From Bacteroidia bacterium (GTDB lineage Bacteria > Bacteroidota > Bacteroidia > Bacteroidales > Paludibacteraceae): a stretch of DNA of 64,000 bases. A program made the position numbers and the translations under genes. Within the stretch, counting starts at the first letter, position 1. Each line of letters opens with the position of its first letter. Below the pieces are notes generated by a model. It had not been told where the DNA came from, did no database searches, and saw only the letters and a program-made list of their open reading frames with translations. The stretch covers positions 1 to 64,000 of the forward strand of contig SAAO01000001.1 of the NCBI GenBank assembly GCA_009929375.1, given 5' to 3'. Below are positions 18,316 to 27,595 of the stretch, in pieces.

Positions 18316-18939
18316 ATAATACCGGCACCATTCCCTTATGCCACATTCGTGACATTTGGGTTTGCGGGCAATACACACGTAACGGCCATGCAAAATAAGC
18401 CAGTGATGCGCTCGCGGAATTAATTCTTCGGGAATATGTTTAACCAGTTCCCGTTCAGTCTGGAGGGGATTTTTAGAGTTTGTAGTTAGCCCGATTCGTT
18501 CCGACACTCTGAATACATGCGTATCCACAGCCATGGCAGGTTTATCGTAAATAACCGAAGCAATTACATTGGCAGTCTTCCGTCCCACTCCGGGTAAAGT
18601 CTGCAACAAATCCACATCGTCGGGCACCACGCCTCCAAAATCGTTGACTAACTTCTGAGCCATGCCCACCAAATGTTTGGCTTTGTTGTTGGGATACGAA
18701 ATGGAACGTATATATTCGAAAACCACCTCGTGCGAACTTGCAGCCATCACCTCAGGCGTCGGGAAAGCTTCGAACAAAGCCGGAGTAATCATATTTACAC
18801 GTTTATCTGTACATTGTGCCGACAATATCACAGCCACCAGTAATTCGTAAGGATTACTGTGATGCAATTCTGTCTCAGCCACAGGCATATTCACATGAAA
18901 CCATTCAACGATTTTTTTATAACGTTCTTTTGTTGTCAA
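18295..18939 (-). CDS. nth: Endonuclease III (base-excision DNA glycosylase/AP lyase)
   Basis: A protein of 214 residues, the family's usual length. The helix-hairpin-helix is LPGVGRKTA (115-123), with the catalytic lysine K121 and the aspartate D139 in AVDTHVFRVSERIGL. The C-terminal iron-sulphur cluster loop has C189, C196, C199 and C205 in the standard C-x6-C-x2-C-x5-C spacing. It removes oxidised pyrimidines from DNA and cleaves the backbone at the resulting abasic site. It is monocistronic and convergent with the phosphate transporter. Confidence 0.97.
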   Translation of the reverse strand: MTTKERYKKIVEWFHVNMPVAETELHHSNPYELLVAVILSAQCTDKRVNMITPALFEAFPTPEVMAASSHEVVFEYIRSISYPNNKAKHLVGMAQKLVNDFGGVVPDDVDLLQTLPGVGRKTANVIASVIYDKPAMAVDTHVFRVSERIGLTTNSKNPLQTERELVKHIPEELIPRAHHWLILHGRYVCIARKPKCHECGIREWCRYYKKQSPE

Positions 18940-19104
18940 AATGCTTAAAGTTTAAAAAGTTTTGGAGTTTCAGTGTTTCAGAGTTTTGATTTGAAGATTT
19001 GAAATTTGAAGATTTCCGGCTTCGGGAACGATTCTCAACTAATCCCGCGTTTATCATTCTTTTGTCTTTATTCTTTGGTCTTTGTTCTCTGTTCTCTAAA
19101 CCAA

Positions 19105-19134
19105 TTGCAAATATAATTAAAATCACTAACTTTG
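19105..19134 (+). promoter_or_regulatory. Promoter of the S9 peptidase gene
   Basis: TTG (19105-19107), 19 bases, then TAACTTTG (19127-19134): a full Bacteroidota-type promoter, giving a leader of about 50 bases. Confidence 0.8.
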
Positions 19135-19193
19135 ACGGAAAGAAAATTCATTTCCACCCAAATGTATTCTAAAACTCAACAACACAATTGAAT

Positions 19194-21974
19194 ATGAAGT
19201 ATTTACTCAGCACATTATGCCTGACAATCGTTTTGTCAGCCACTGTTTATTCCCAAAAAAGAAGCCTGCAAATATCTGATTTTGCCAACTGGAAACGTAT
19301 TGAAAGCCGTAAAATCAGCAACGATGGAAATTTTGTGGCTTATGAAATAAAAAAGCAAAAAGGTGATGGTGTACTACTCATTTACAATGCAGTAACTCAA
19401 AAAACCGACAGCATTCAGCATGGCTATCAACCTGAATTTTCGGCCGCTTCCGACTTTGTGGCTTTCCGTATTCGTCTGCCCGAAGACAGTTTGCGTAAAC
19501 TGAAAGTGGCCAAAACAAAGAAAGAAAATATGCCCAAAGAGAAGTTGGGGATTTTCAACCTGAAAAAAGCAGAGTTAAGCACTTTTGCCGATGTAAAAAG
19601 TTTTGCTTTGCCTGCGGAGAATAGCAACTTCATAAGTTTTCTGGCCAAACGTGAGCTTCCAAAAGTCGACACCACCGCAACCGACAGTACTAAAACTGCA
19701 AAGGACAAGAAAAAAACGAAAAAAGATATTTACGATCTTACGGTGCTGAATCCTGTGTCGGGCACAAAACATATTTTCAATGCGATTGATACTTTCAGTA
19801 TTTCAGCAAAGTCGGGTAAAATTGCATTTCTATCGCAGCTTAACGACAGCAATAAAATGAAAGCGCTAATAGTATTTGATAGCGAAACAGCTAAAACCGA
19901 TACTTTATTAAAAGACTCATTACACTTTCGTAAAATTACTTTCGACGAAAAAGGACTTCAGTTAGCATGGCTGGTTTCGGGCGACACGGCTAAGAATAAA
20001 AATTTTGCCTTGTATTACAGTGCGCTAAAAAAAATAAAAGTCACCCGTATTGCCGACAGCGCAACCATTGGACTAAAACAAAATATGTCGCCATCGGAAA
20101 ACGGGGGTATCTATTTTTCGCCTGATGGCAGCAAACTTTATTTCGGAGTAGCTCAAAAAGTCATTAATGAACCAAAAGACAGTTTGCTCGACGATGAAAA
20201 ACCACGCCTCGACCTGTGGAGCCATACCGATATGCTGATTCAGCCCCGTCAGCTAAAAGAAGTAAACCGCATGAAGAAACAAACTTTTCTGGCTGTATAT
20301 CGCACCGATGACAAAAAACTGTTTCAGATAGCCGACAGCACTTACGAGCAGACACAACTCCATGCCCGCAACAATGGCGATATTGCTCTGGTGTCGGACC
20401 GCAAACCTTATTTACGTCAATCCACTTGGAGTACTGTTTCGCCTTCGGACTATGCTGTCATCGATCTGAAAAAAGGCAAAACTCTTTTCGAACTAAAGGA
20501 AAAAAACGGCGTGCAACTTTCGGCTTCGGGTAAGTATCTGATTTGGTACGACCACGCTGAAAAACAATATTTCGTGGCCGACATTAAAACTCAAAAAACA
20601 TATCCTGTAACTCAGCAATTGCGCGTTTCTCTTACCGACGAACTGCACGACACTCCTAACCTGCCCGATACTTATGGCATTGCCGGATGGACCGAAGACG
20701 ATAAATATGTGCTTGTGTACGACCGCTTCGATATTTGGAAAATTGATCCTAAAGGCAAAGAAAATGCTCAAAACATAACCAACGGACGGGAAGCTAAAAA
20801 ACGTTTCCGCTATATTTCTGTCGACCCGGAACAATACTTTATAAATTTGAATAAAAAGCTTTTACTTTCCTCGACCAATGAAGATAATTGGGCTGAAGGT
20901 TTTTTCAGCCTGTTGCCCGGATCAGTCCAACCTGAAAAAATTCTGGAAGTAAACGAATCTCTGAGTAACCCTGCGAAAGCACGAAATGCCGAAAAGTATC
21001 TGTGGTCGTCGCAAACGGTAAAAGATTATCCGGAAATACGTTACAGCACCGAAAACTTTACTGATTCGAAAGTGATTTCGGAAACCAATAGCCAGCAAAA
21101 AGATTTTGTATGGTCAACCGTCGAGTCGGTCGAATGGGTTTCGTTTGCCGGCGACACTTTGCGCGGATTGCTTTACAAACCCGAAGACTTCGACCCTTCG
21201 CAGAAATATCCGATGATGGTTTATTTCTACGAACGCAGCTCCGAAACCATTCATCGTTACAACCTCCCGCAACCAAGTCGCTCCATTATCAGCATTCCGT
21301 TTTACAACAGCAACGGTTATCTGGTTTTTGTGCCCGACATTGTATATCGCGATGGCTATCCCGGACAAAGTGCTTACGACGCTATTGTGAGTGGTGTTCA
21401 GAAACTCAGCAACACACGTCCTTATATCAACAGTCAGAAAATCGGCTTGCAGGGACAAAGCTGGGGCGGATATCAGATTGCTTATCTGGTAACTCAAACC
21501 AATATGTTTGCAGCAGCAATGGCAGGTGCTCCGGTTAGTAATATGACAAGTGCTTACGGCGGAATTCGTTGGGGAACAGGTATGAGCCGCATGTTTCAGT
21601 ACGAAGAAACACAAAGCCGCATTGGTGGTACTTTGTGGGACAAACCCATGCATTATATCGAAAACTCGCCTGTATTTATGGCTCCAAAAGTGCAAACGCC
21701 CTTACTCATGATGCACAACGACAACGATGGCGCAGTGCCCTGGTATCAGGGAATTGAATATTTCATAGCGCTTTACCGCCTTGGCAAACCCGTTTGGATG
21801 CTAAACTACAATGGTATGGAACACAATATCGAATCGCAATACTGGGCTAACCGTGTGGACTTAAGCACACGTATGTTCGGATTTTTCAATCATTATCTGA
21901 AAGACATGCCCGCTCCCGAATGGATGACAAAAGGAATTCCGGCCATTGACAAGGGGAAAAAGACGGGATACTAA
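19194..21974 (+). CDS. Secreted prolyl oligopeptidase family (S9) serine peptidase
   Basis: About 926 residues from the ATG at 19194 (a TTG two codons earlier is less likely). The N-terminus is a signal peptide (MKYLLSTLCLTIVLSATVYSQ), so the protein is exported. Residues up to about 640 form an atypical beta-propeller region with many KK/DST-rich stretches. The C-terminal alpha/beta hydrolase domain has GQSWGGYQ with the nucleophile S756, an aspartate at 845 in NDNDGAVPW and H877 in GMEHN. It should cleave peptides in the periplasm or at the surface. Its last 80 coding bases plus the bases after the stop recur at 32535-32623, at the far end of the following AT-rich island, so this gene is the insertion target. 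Confidence 0.93.
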   Translation: MKYLLSTLCLTIVLSATVYSQKRSLQISDFANWKRIESRKISNDGNFVAYEIKKQKGDGVLLIYNAVTQKTDSIQHGYQPEFSAASDFVAFRIRLPEDSLRKLKVAKTKKENMPKEKLGIFNLKKAELSTFADVKSFALPAENSNFISFLAKRELPKVDTTATDSTKTAKDKKKTKKDIYDLTVLNPVSGTKHIFNAIDTFSISAKSGKIAFLSQLNDSNKMKALIVFDSETAKTDTLLKDSLHFRKITFDEKGLQLAWLVSGDTAKNKNFALYYSALKKIKVTRIADSATIGLKQNMSPSENGGIYFSPDGSKLYFGVAQKVINEPKDSLLDDEKPRLDLWSHTDMLIQPRQLKEVNRMKKQTFLAVYRTDDKKLFQIADSTYEQTQLHARNNGDIALVSDRKPYLRQSTWSTVSPSDYAVIDLKKGKTLFELKEKNGVQLSASGKYLIWYDHAEKQYFVADIKTQKTYPVTQQLRVSLTDELHDTPNLPDTYGIAGWTEDDKYVLVYDRFDIWKIDPKGKENAQNITNGREAKKRFRYISVDPEQYFINLNKKLLLSSTNEDNWAEGFFSLLPGSVQPEKILEVNESLSNPAKARNAEKYLWSSQTVKDYPEIRYSTENFTDSKVISETNSQQKDFVWSTVESVEWVSFAGDTLRGLLYKPEDFDPSQKYPMMVYFYERSSETIHRYNLPQPSRSIISIPFYNSNGYLVFVPDIVYRDGYPGQSAYDAIVSGVQKLSNTRPYINSQKIGLQGQSWGGYQIAYLVTQTNMFAAAMAGAPVSNMTSAYGGIRWGTGMSRMFQYEETQSRIGGTLWDKPMHYIENSPVFMAPKVQTPLLMMHNDNDGAVPWYQGIEYFIALYRLGKPVWMLNYNGMEHNIESQYWANRVDLSTRMFGFFNHYLKDMPAPEWMTKGIPAIDKGKKTGY

Positions 21975-21983
21975 TGCAATGGA
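21895..21983 (+). repeat. Left boundary repeat of the island (89 bp)
   Basis: Covers the last codons and stop of the S9 peptidase gene. It matches 32535-32623 without gaps at 82 of 89 positions. Four of the differing codons are synonymous and two change the residue, so the two copies look like homologous gene ends from different lineages rather than a fresh target-site duplication. Confidence 0.92.
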
Positions 21984-22105
21984 GAGTTGGCAATGGATAA
22001 TTAATGAGCTACTGTCGAATTTGTCCCTACATTCCTTATGGTGATTTGTTTGCAAGAATCGAATAAAAAAAGATATGTACGACACAGATTGGCTGACTTG
22101 AATTA

Positions 22106-22113
22106 TACTTTTG
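22106..22113 (+). promoter_or_regulatory. Candidate promoter of island module A
   Basis: TACTTTTG matches the -7 consensus 62 bases before the first island gene; no convincing -33 box is seen. Confidence 0.5.
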
Positions 22114-22174
22114 CATTAATTTAAGGAAAGCTGAAAACTTTACAGAGTAGGCAAAATCAAAAAAACAAAGAATT

Positions 22175-22426
22175 ATGGCAAATTATTATTGCGAGTATTG
22201 TGGACAAAAATTTTCAAGTGTATCGAGTTTAACGGCAGCAAGTTGCCCTCGCCATCCAAATGGAATGGGAAAAGGAAAACACAAATTGTATGAAGGAAGT
22301 GAGAAGACAAAATACACATGCAAGTATTGTGGACAAACATTTAATTCTTTAAGCTCATTAACCGCAGCAAGTTGTCCACGTCACCCAAATGGAATGGGAA
22401 AAGGAAAACACGCTCCAGCTTTATAA
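22175..22426 (+). CDS. Small protein with two C2H2-like zinc-finger repeats
   Basis: A protein of 83 residues made of two nearly identical halves: (Y/T)xCxYCGQxF(S/N)SxSSLTAASCPRHPNG, then MGKGKH. Each half has two cysteines in C-x2-C spacing, a third cysteine and two histidines, enough to bind zinc. It has no signal peptide. Bacterial relatives of this motif exist but I do not know a function. It is the first gene of the island and its stop is two bases before the exonuclease start, so the pair is translationally close. It could be a DNA or RNA binding accessory of the exonuclease. Confidence 0.75.
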   Translation: MANYYCEYCGQKFSSVSSLTAASCPRHPNGMGKGKHKLYEGSEKTKYTCKYCGQTFNSLSSLTAASCPRHPNGMGKGKHAPAL

Positions 22427-22428
22427 GT

Positions 22429-22899
22429 ATGGAAAGTTTTACTGCTATTGATTTTGAGATTGCACAAGGTTATCGTTGGAGTATTTGTCAAGTTGGACTT
22501 ATTCGGGTAGAAAACGGAATTATAACCAATGAATTAAACATATTGGTTCAACCTCCGAATAATTATTATTGGGACAGGTTTATTGATATTCATGGAATTA
22601 CGCCCGAAAAAACAGCTAACGCTCCAACTTTTGATAAAATCTGGCACAAAGTAGAGCCATTTATTAATGGACAAACCGTTGTAGCACACAATGGTTTGTC
22701 TTTTGACTTTCCTGTTCTTGCTAAAACTCTTGAGTATTATGGGCTACAAGAACCCATTTACGAAAAACGTTGCACTTATAAAATCTACAGGCAAGGTCTT
22801 AATGCACTTTGCGAAAAACACAATATCCCATTGAATCATCATGACGCTTTAAGCGATGCACGGGCTTGTGCAGAATTGTATTTGAGACATTTGATATAG
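22429..22899 (+). CDS. DnaQ-like 3'-5' exonuclease (DEDDh)
   Basis: 156 residues from the ATG at 22429, two bases after the previous stop; a longer frame exists upstream but overlaps the zinc-finger gene. All five DEDDh residues are visible: D8 and E10 in AIDFE, D93 in HNGLSFDF, and H138 with D143 in HHDALSDA. The family trims DNA or RNA from the 3' end. Free-standing domains of this size occur as proofreading-like or nuclease accessories. It sits between a zinc-finger peptide and a SprT-like protease, pointing to nucleic acid processing within the island. Confidence 0.88.
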   Translation: MESFTAIDFEIAQGYRWSICQVGLIRVENGIITNELNILVQPPNNYYWDRFIDIHGITPEKTANAPTFDKIWHKVEPFINGQTVVAHNGLSFDFPVLAKTLEYYGLQEPIYEKRCTYKIYRQGLNALCEKHNIPLNHHDALSDARACAELYLRHLI

Positions 22900-22942
22900 A
22901 ACAAAAGGAAAGCTCAAAGCAATTAATTTATATAAATACACC

Positions 22943-23308
22943 ATGATACAGAAAATCTTGAAGCAGGTCTTGGAAAATAAGTATTCGAAAAATGAAGCCG
23001 AACAAAAACGATTATTGGAAGTTCTGTTTTTAACTCAGGAATATCTTAACAACTATAACCTTTCAGCTATTGAAATAAAATTCACTAAAAGAAAAGACGC
23101 TTTGGGATTATGTTCCTCAACAGGGGATACCATATCTTTGAATTTAGACTTTGTTATGAATGATAAGTTAGAAAATATAATAGAAACTATTCTGCACGAA
23201 ATAGCCCATGCAATGACAAGTGGAGAAGGACACTTTATTGAATGGCAAATAAAAGCGATAGAATTAGGGCTTAGTTATGAACATATACAACGCTATAAAG
23301 AACTATAA
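22943..23308 (+). CDS. SprT-like zinc metalloprotease domain protein
   Basis: A protein of 121 residues. The zinc site is clear: H85-E86-x-x-H89 in LHEIAHAMTS and a third histidine H97 in GEGHFIEW, followed by the family's W and GL pattern. SprT/Spartan relatives degrade proteins crosslinked to DNA, but the bacterial members are poorly known. It lacks the C-terminal zinc ribbon of longer SprT proteins, although the zinc-finger peptide two genes upstream might supply a comparable module. It ends three bases before the AAA+ gene starts, so they are almost surely cotranslated. Confidence 0.85.
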   Translation: MIQKILKQVLENKYSKNEAEQKRLLEVLFLTQEYLNNYNLSAIEIKFTKRKDALGLCSSTGDTISLNLDFVMNDKLENIIETILHEIAHAMTSGEGHFIEWQIKAIELGLSYEHIQRYKEL

Positions 23309-23311
23309 AAA

Positions 23312-24889
23312 ATGAATAGGAAAATAATTGAAAATCAGTTCAACAAATATCTTCAGGTATATCATTATACAGAGGATGATAAACCTTTATTAAAAAATTT
23401 AAAAAATTTCTATCATCAGGAAGAAGTAGATTTAGCTTTGTGTTCAGAGGATTTTTTTAATTTCTTGCTCAATGAGTCGGATTTGGAAATTGAAACAAAA
23501 ACTCAAATTGCACTCAAACATCAAGACTTAATCACTAATTTTCCTCAAAAAAAAGAAGTTTTAGAAGAAAACACAATAACCGGAATTGAAAGAGTTTTTG
23601 ATTTTTATAATCAGCATCTAAAAAACAAAACATATAATTTTCAAATTCAATTTTTCGGAAAAACATTACCGGTCTTGGTAAGTTTTGAAATGATAAATGC
23701 CAGTAGAGGAACACCAAGACATATAGCGATCAATTATAAAATTTCCGTATGTGGTATCTTCGATGAAAAAAGAAGTCATAACTTATTTCATAAGGAAATC
23801 AAGGAAGCTAGAGCCAAATATAAAAAAATGGGATTTTATGAATTAATGAGAGAAATTGGACTTTACAAATTAGAAATAAACATTATCGATTATGAACAAT
23901 TACTTGAGAAAACTGAAATTCTGATGAAGCAAAATGGTGTACAGTTTTTAACTAATCAAAAAGTTCTTGAATACGAATATCAAAATGTTTTCACATGGTA
24001 TTTATTGTCGAGTAGTGATTCATTTTCAAAAGTAATATTGGAATCAGAATTAGAAATTAATCAAGATAGAAATCATTATTATGATAGAGAAAAAGTTGGG
24101 TTAATTGAAAACTACACAACACCTTACGTACGAATTTTCTCTCTATCACAAAAACGATATTATTTTATACATATCGATGACCTTATGCCATATCAGTATG
24201 ACAAAGAATCCTTTTCAAAACTAGTCATACCTGAAGAAACACGAAGTCTACTATCCAGTGTATTTCAATCCAATATTAAAGATTATTACAGCGATTTTAT
24301 AAAATCAAAACACGGCGGAATGGTAGTTTTGGCAGAAGGACCTACAGGTGTTGGAAAAACATCTACCGCCGAAGTATATGCCGAATTACTTGAAAAGCCT
24401 TTGTATATGGTACAATTGGATGAGCTTGGAACCGATGCTAGAGCTATTGAAAGTAACCTTTCTAAAATTTTTAAACGAATACAAAAATGGAATGCTGTTT
24501 TGCTTTTTGATGAAATTGATGTGTATTTATTCCGACGGGAAAATGATTTAGCTCAATCGGCAATTGTAGGTGTTTTTCTACGGTTGTTAGATTATTTCTC
24601 AGGTTTAATATTTTTCACTACCAATAGAAGTTCGGTTTTAGATTCTGCAATATTAAGCAGAATATCTCTTAGAATAAAGTATAAAAAACTTAACGAAGAC
24701 GCACAACTTGAGATTTGGAAAAGTAAACTTCAGGATGCACAAGTAACGATTGATTCTTTACAAGTACTACCTAACTTAGAACTTAATGGACGTCAAATAA
24801 AAAACACGATAAGAGTAGCTAAAGTTGTATATGGCAATCAACTCAGTGAAAATGAGGTTGTTCATTTAATTGAACAGTATATAATATAA
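23312..24889 (+). CDS. AAA+ ATPase with large uncharacterised N-terminal domain
   Basis: A protein of 525 residues. The C-terminal AAA+ domain has Walker A GPTGVGKT (343-350), Walker B LLFDEID (397-403), a sensor-1-like FFTTNRSS, and a probable arginine finger in ILSRISLRIKYKK. About 330 residues before it, beginning MNRKIIENQFNKYLQVYHY, are acidic and of no family I know. The spacing to the SprT-like gene (3 bases) suggests a functional pair, for instance an ATPase feeding the protease or loading on DNA. It differs clearly from the second island ATPase. Confidence 0.85.
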   Translation: MNRKIIENQFNKYLQVYHYTEDDKPLLKNLKNFYHQEEVDLALCSEDFFNFLLNESDLEIETKTQIALKHQDLITNFPQKKEVLEENTITGIERVFDFYNQHLKNKTYNFQIQFFGKTLPVLVSFEMINASRGTPRHIAINYKISVCGIFDEKRSHNLFHKEIKEARAKYKKMGFYELMREIGLYKLEINIIDYEQLLEKTEILMKQNGVQFLTNQKVLEYEYQNVFTWYLLSSSDSFSKVILESELEINQDRNHYYDREKVGLIENYTTPYVRIFSLSQKRYYFIHIDDLMPYQYDKESFSKLVIPEETRSLLSSVFQSNIKDYYSDFIKSKHGGMVVLAEGPTGVGKTSTAEVYAELLEKPLYMVQLDELGTDARAIESNLSKIFKRIQKWNAVLLFDEIDVYLFRRENDLAQSAIVGVFLRLLDYFSGLIFFTTNRSSVLDSAILSRISLRIKYKKLNEDAQLEIWKSKLQDAQVTIDSLQVLPNLELNGRQIKNTIRVAKVVYGNQLSENEVVHLIEQYII

Positions 24890-24915
24890 GATGAGCAAGA
24901 TATGAAGAAACCATT

Positions 24916-25440
24916 ATGGCAAATCAATTTCAATTTATTGAAAACTTAGAGCATTACGAAGCAATGGTTAATTTATTCAAAAAAGCCAAACGAACGTTAT
25001 GGATAGGTACTGCCGATATTAAGGATTTGTATTTCAAACAAGGTATCCAGGCAGTACCCATGCTGAAATTATTAGAAGAAATAATAAAACATGGGGTTGA
25101 AGTCAGATTGATTCATGCCAAAGAACCCGGACCAAATTTCAGAGCGGATTTCGACAAATATCCAATACTGAAAACGCATCTCGAAAGGGTACTTTGCCCA
25201 CGCGTACATTTCAAACTTTACATTATTGATTTAACTGAAGCATATATCGGCTCTGCAAACTTTACAGGTGCTGCCATAGGTATGAAAAGCAATAACAATC
25301 GAAATTTCGAAGCTGGCATACTCACCATATATCCAGAAATAGTAAATCGAGCCGTGAATCAATTTGACAAAGTTTGGGCGGGTGTCCACTGCAAAACCTG
25401 TGGGCGAAAACTGTATTGTGGCGACAATATAAATGCGTAA
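24916..25440 (+). CDS. Phospholipase D-family (HKD) protein with C-terminal zinc ribbon
   Basis: A protein of 174 residues with a single HKD motif: H98, K100 and D105 in HFKLYIIDLTEAYIGSANFTG. Single-domain members are typically nucleases that work as dimers (Nuc/BfiI type), although other activities exist in the superfamily. The C-terminus has C159, C162 and C168 (HCKTCGRKLYC), resembling half of a zinc ribbon. It ends module A of the island; 189 bases follow before the next gene. Confidence 0.82.
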   Translation: MANQFQFIENLEHYEAMVNLFKKAKRTLWIGTADIKDLYFKQGIQAVPMLKLLEEIIKHGVEVRLIHAKEPGPNFRADFDKYPILKTHLERVLCPRVHFKLYIIDLTEAYIGSANFTGAAIGMKSNNNRNFEAGILTIYPEIVNRAVNQFDKVWAGVHCKTCGRKLYCGDNINA

Positions 25441-25603
25441 AAAACATATCAATTTCTACGTAAAGCATATTTTCGGAGAAATTGTATTTAGAAGATGTCT
25501 CAATCGAGAGAAAAAACGAAAGGGCTTAAACCCTGCAAAACCGCCTGAAAATAAATTGTTAAAAATAAATCAATTAATATTAGGGATTTAGAGTTGTTTT
25601 TTT

Positions 25604-25611
25604 TATGTTTG
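25604..25611 (+). promoter_or_regulatory. Candidate promoter of island module B
   Basis: TATGTTTG matches the -7 consensus, 18 bases before the 32-residue ORF; a separate promoter would let the DUF262-AAA-WYL genes be expressed apart from module A. Confidence 0.5.
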
Positions 25612-25629
25612 TGGAAAATTTAATATAAC

Positions 25630-25728
25630 ATGGAAAAAATTACATTTGATGAGCATGAATTTGAAAACTATTTAACTGATGAGTTTTTGATCGTAAACAA
25701 ATACCAAAATAAGAATTATGAGCAATAA
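25630..25728 (+). CDS. 32-residue ORF overlapping the DUF262 gene
   Basis: ATG at 25630 opens MEKITFDEHEFENYLTDEFL and the stop is at 25726-25728, inside the next gene, whose ATG (25718) lies 8 bases before it. The 11-base overlap in a different frame is typical of translational coupling. The peptide is acidic and aromatic-rich, with no known motif. It could be a leader peptide, a tiny antitoxin-like partner or the remnant of a longer gene. It is too short to be sure it is translated. Confidence 0.5.
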   Translation: MEKITFDEHEFENYLTDEFLIVNKYQNKNYEQ

Positions 25729-27589
25729 AATTGAATTAAAATCGATAAACGAATTATTTGGAATGAATTTTTATATTCCTGCATACCAAAGAGGATATCG
25801 TTGGAATATACAACAAGTAAAGGATTTGTTAGAAGATATCCAAGAATTTATAGAAAAAAAGAAGGAAGGGTTTTATTGTATCCAACCACTGGTCGTAAAG
25901 CGAAGTATACCTGATGGAAAAATTAATGATTTCAAAACTGGGTTACATAAAATATATAATGCTGAAAGCGTAGAATTACTTGTCGACGAAACAGAAAAAC
26001 TCATTTTTGAAAATACTCAATGGGAGGTAATTGATGGTCAGCAGCGATTAACAACAATATATATCTTGCTTCATACATTGGATGTTAAAAATAAATACGA
26101 GATTGAATATCAAACACGTCGAGATAGTAAATCATTTTTAGATAATATTGATAAAACTAAAAAGGAAGAGAATATTGACTATTTTCACATATCAGAAACT
26201 AAAAACACAATTGAAGATTGGTTTAAAGAAAAGGGAGAACAAGATAAAATAAAATTTATAGAAACACTTTTGAAAGATGTTCAGTTTATTTGGTATGAAT
26301 CTGTTGACGAAGACCCAATAAAAATATTTACTCGATTAAATATCGGTAAAATATCACTAACCAATTCAGAACTTATTAAAGCTCTTTTTCTTAATAAATC
26401 GAATTTTGGGGGTAGTTATCAACGTGTCAGACTTCAACAAAATGAAATAGCAATAGAGTGGGATCAGATTGAATATGCTTTGCAAAATGATGAATTTTGG
26501 TTGTTTTTACATAAAGCTAATTACGACAAACCAACGCGAATAGATTTTATTTTTGATATAATTTGTGAAAAGAACATTCTGAAACTCAAAGATGAACAAA
26601 GAAAAAACTTAGGCAGTGATGATTATAAAACATTCAGATACTTCTATAAATGGTTTAAAATGCAAGAAAATTTGAATATTGCGGATTGCTGGAAAGAAGT
26701 AAAAATAATTTTTCAAACAATTCAAGAATGGTATAATGATATAAAATTGTATCACTATATTGGCTTTTTGATTGAACAAGGGACAACTGTTTCAATCATA
26801 CTCGACAAATGGAATGAGCCGAATAATACTATAGAGAAATTTATATCAGATTACCTATTCATTGAAATAAAAAAGAAGATTGATAAGTGTTCTGATTTGA
26901 ATAGACAATATGAGGATAGTGCAAGACCACAATGCAGACCTATTCTGTTGTTACACAACATTCAAACTGTAATCAATCAAAATCAATCACTTATTGAAAA
27001 AGACAAATACAAACTACCTGTTTTTTATAAATTCCCATTTCACTTATTTAAAAAAGAGGTTTGGAATGTTGAGCACATTGATTCGAACACCGAAAATTGT
27101 TTAGAAAATGACAAAGTTCAAAAAGAGTGGTTAAGTTCATGTTTAATTGCAGGGGTAAGTATAGAAATTGTGTGTGAGATTAGGAATTTCTTAAATAACA
27201 AAACAATTGACAATCAAAATAATTTTGAAAAATTGCGTTTAAACATCTTGTCTTCGGATAATAAAAACAAACTTGAAGGCAGTGAAAAGGATATGCTATG
27301 GAACTTTACATTGCTGGATGAATCCACAAATAAAAGTTATGGAAATGCTATTTTCTCTGCAAAAAGAAGAGTAATACTAGGTAAAGACCAAGGAAAAAAA
27401 ATTACCATAGATGAAAAGTTTGAAATTATGGAAAGAAAAAGCGAAAGTGCATTTATTCCACCTTGCACAAAAAACGTCTTTCTAAAATACTACAATCCAC
27501 TAACAAACAATTTACGTGAGTGGGATAAAACCGATGCGGAAGCATATCTTGAGAATATTAAAAAAACATTACACGATTTTCTAAATTAA
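25718..27589 (+). CDS. DUF262-DUF1524 (GmrSD-like) nuclease
   Basis: A protein of 623 residues. The N-terminal DUF262 ParB-like domain has IPAYQRGYRW (20-29) and the DGQQRLTT signature (106-113). The C-terminal part carries an HNH-like DUF1524 site: H453 in NVEHIDSN, N529 in LWNFTLLDES, and SYGNAIFSAKRRVI. This is the single-chain form of GmrSD, a type IV restriction system that uses NTP and cuts modified phage DNA. The HNH residues appear intact, so it is a plausible nuclease. It is followed after 6 bases by a second DUF262 gene. Confidence 0.85.
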   Translation: MSNKIELKSINELFGMNFYIPAYQRGYRWNIQQVKDLLEDIQEFIEKKKEGFYCIQPLVVKRSIPDGKINDFKTGLHKIYNAESVELLVDETEKLIFENTQWEVIDGQQRLTTIYILLHTLDVKNKYEIEYQTRRDSKSFLDNIDKTKKEENIDYFHISETKNTIEDWFKEKGEQDKIKFIETLLKDVQFIWYESVDEDPIKIFTRLNIGKISLTNSELIKALFLNKSNFGGSYQRVRLQQNEIAIEWDQIEYALQNDEFWLFLHKANYDKPTRIDFIFDIICEKNILKLKDEQRKNLGSDDYKTFRYFYKWFKMQENLNIADCWKEVKIIFQTIQEWYNDIKLYHYIGFLIEQGTTVSIILDKWNEPNNTIEKFISDYLFIEIKKKIDKCSDLNRQYEDSARPQCRPILLLHNIQTVINQNQSLIEKDKYKLPVFYKFPFHLFKKEVWNVEHIDSNTENCLENDKVQKEWLSSCLIAGVSIEIVCEIRNFLNNKTIDNQNNFEKLRLNILSSDNKNKLEGSEKDMLWNFTLLDESTNKSYGNAIFSAKRRVILGKDQGKKITIDEKFEIMERKSESAFIPPCTKNVFLKYYNPLTNNLREWDKTDAEAYLENIKKTLHDFLN

Positions 27590-27595
27590 TAAAAT

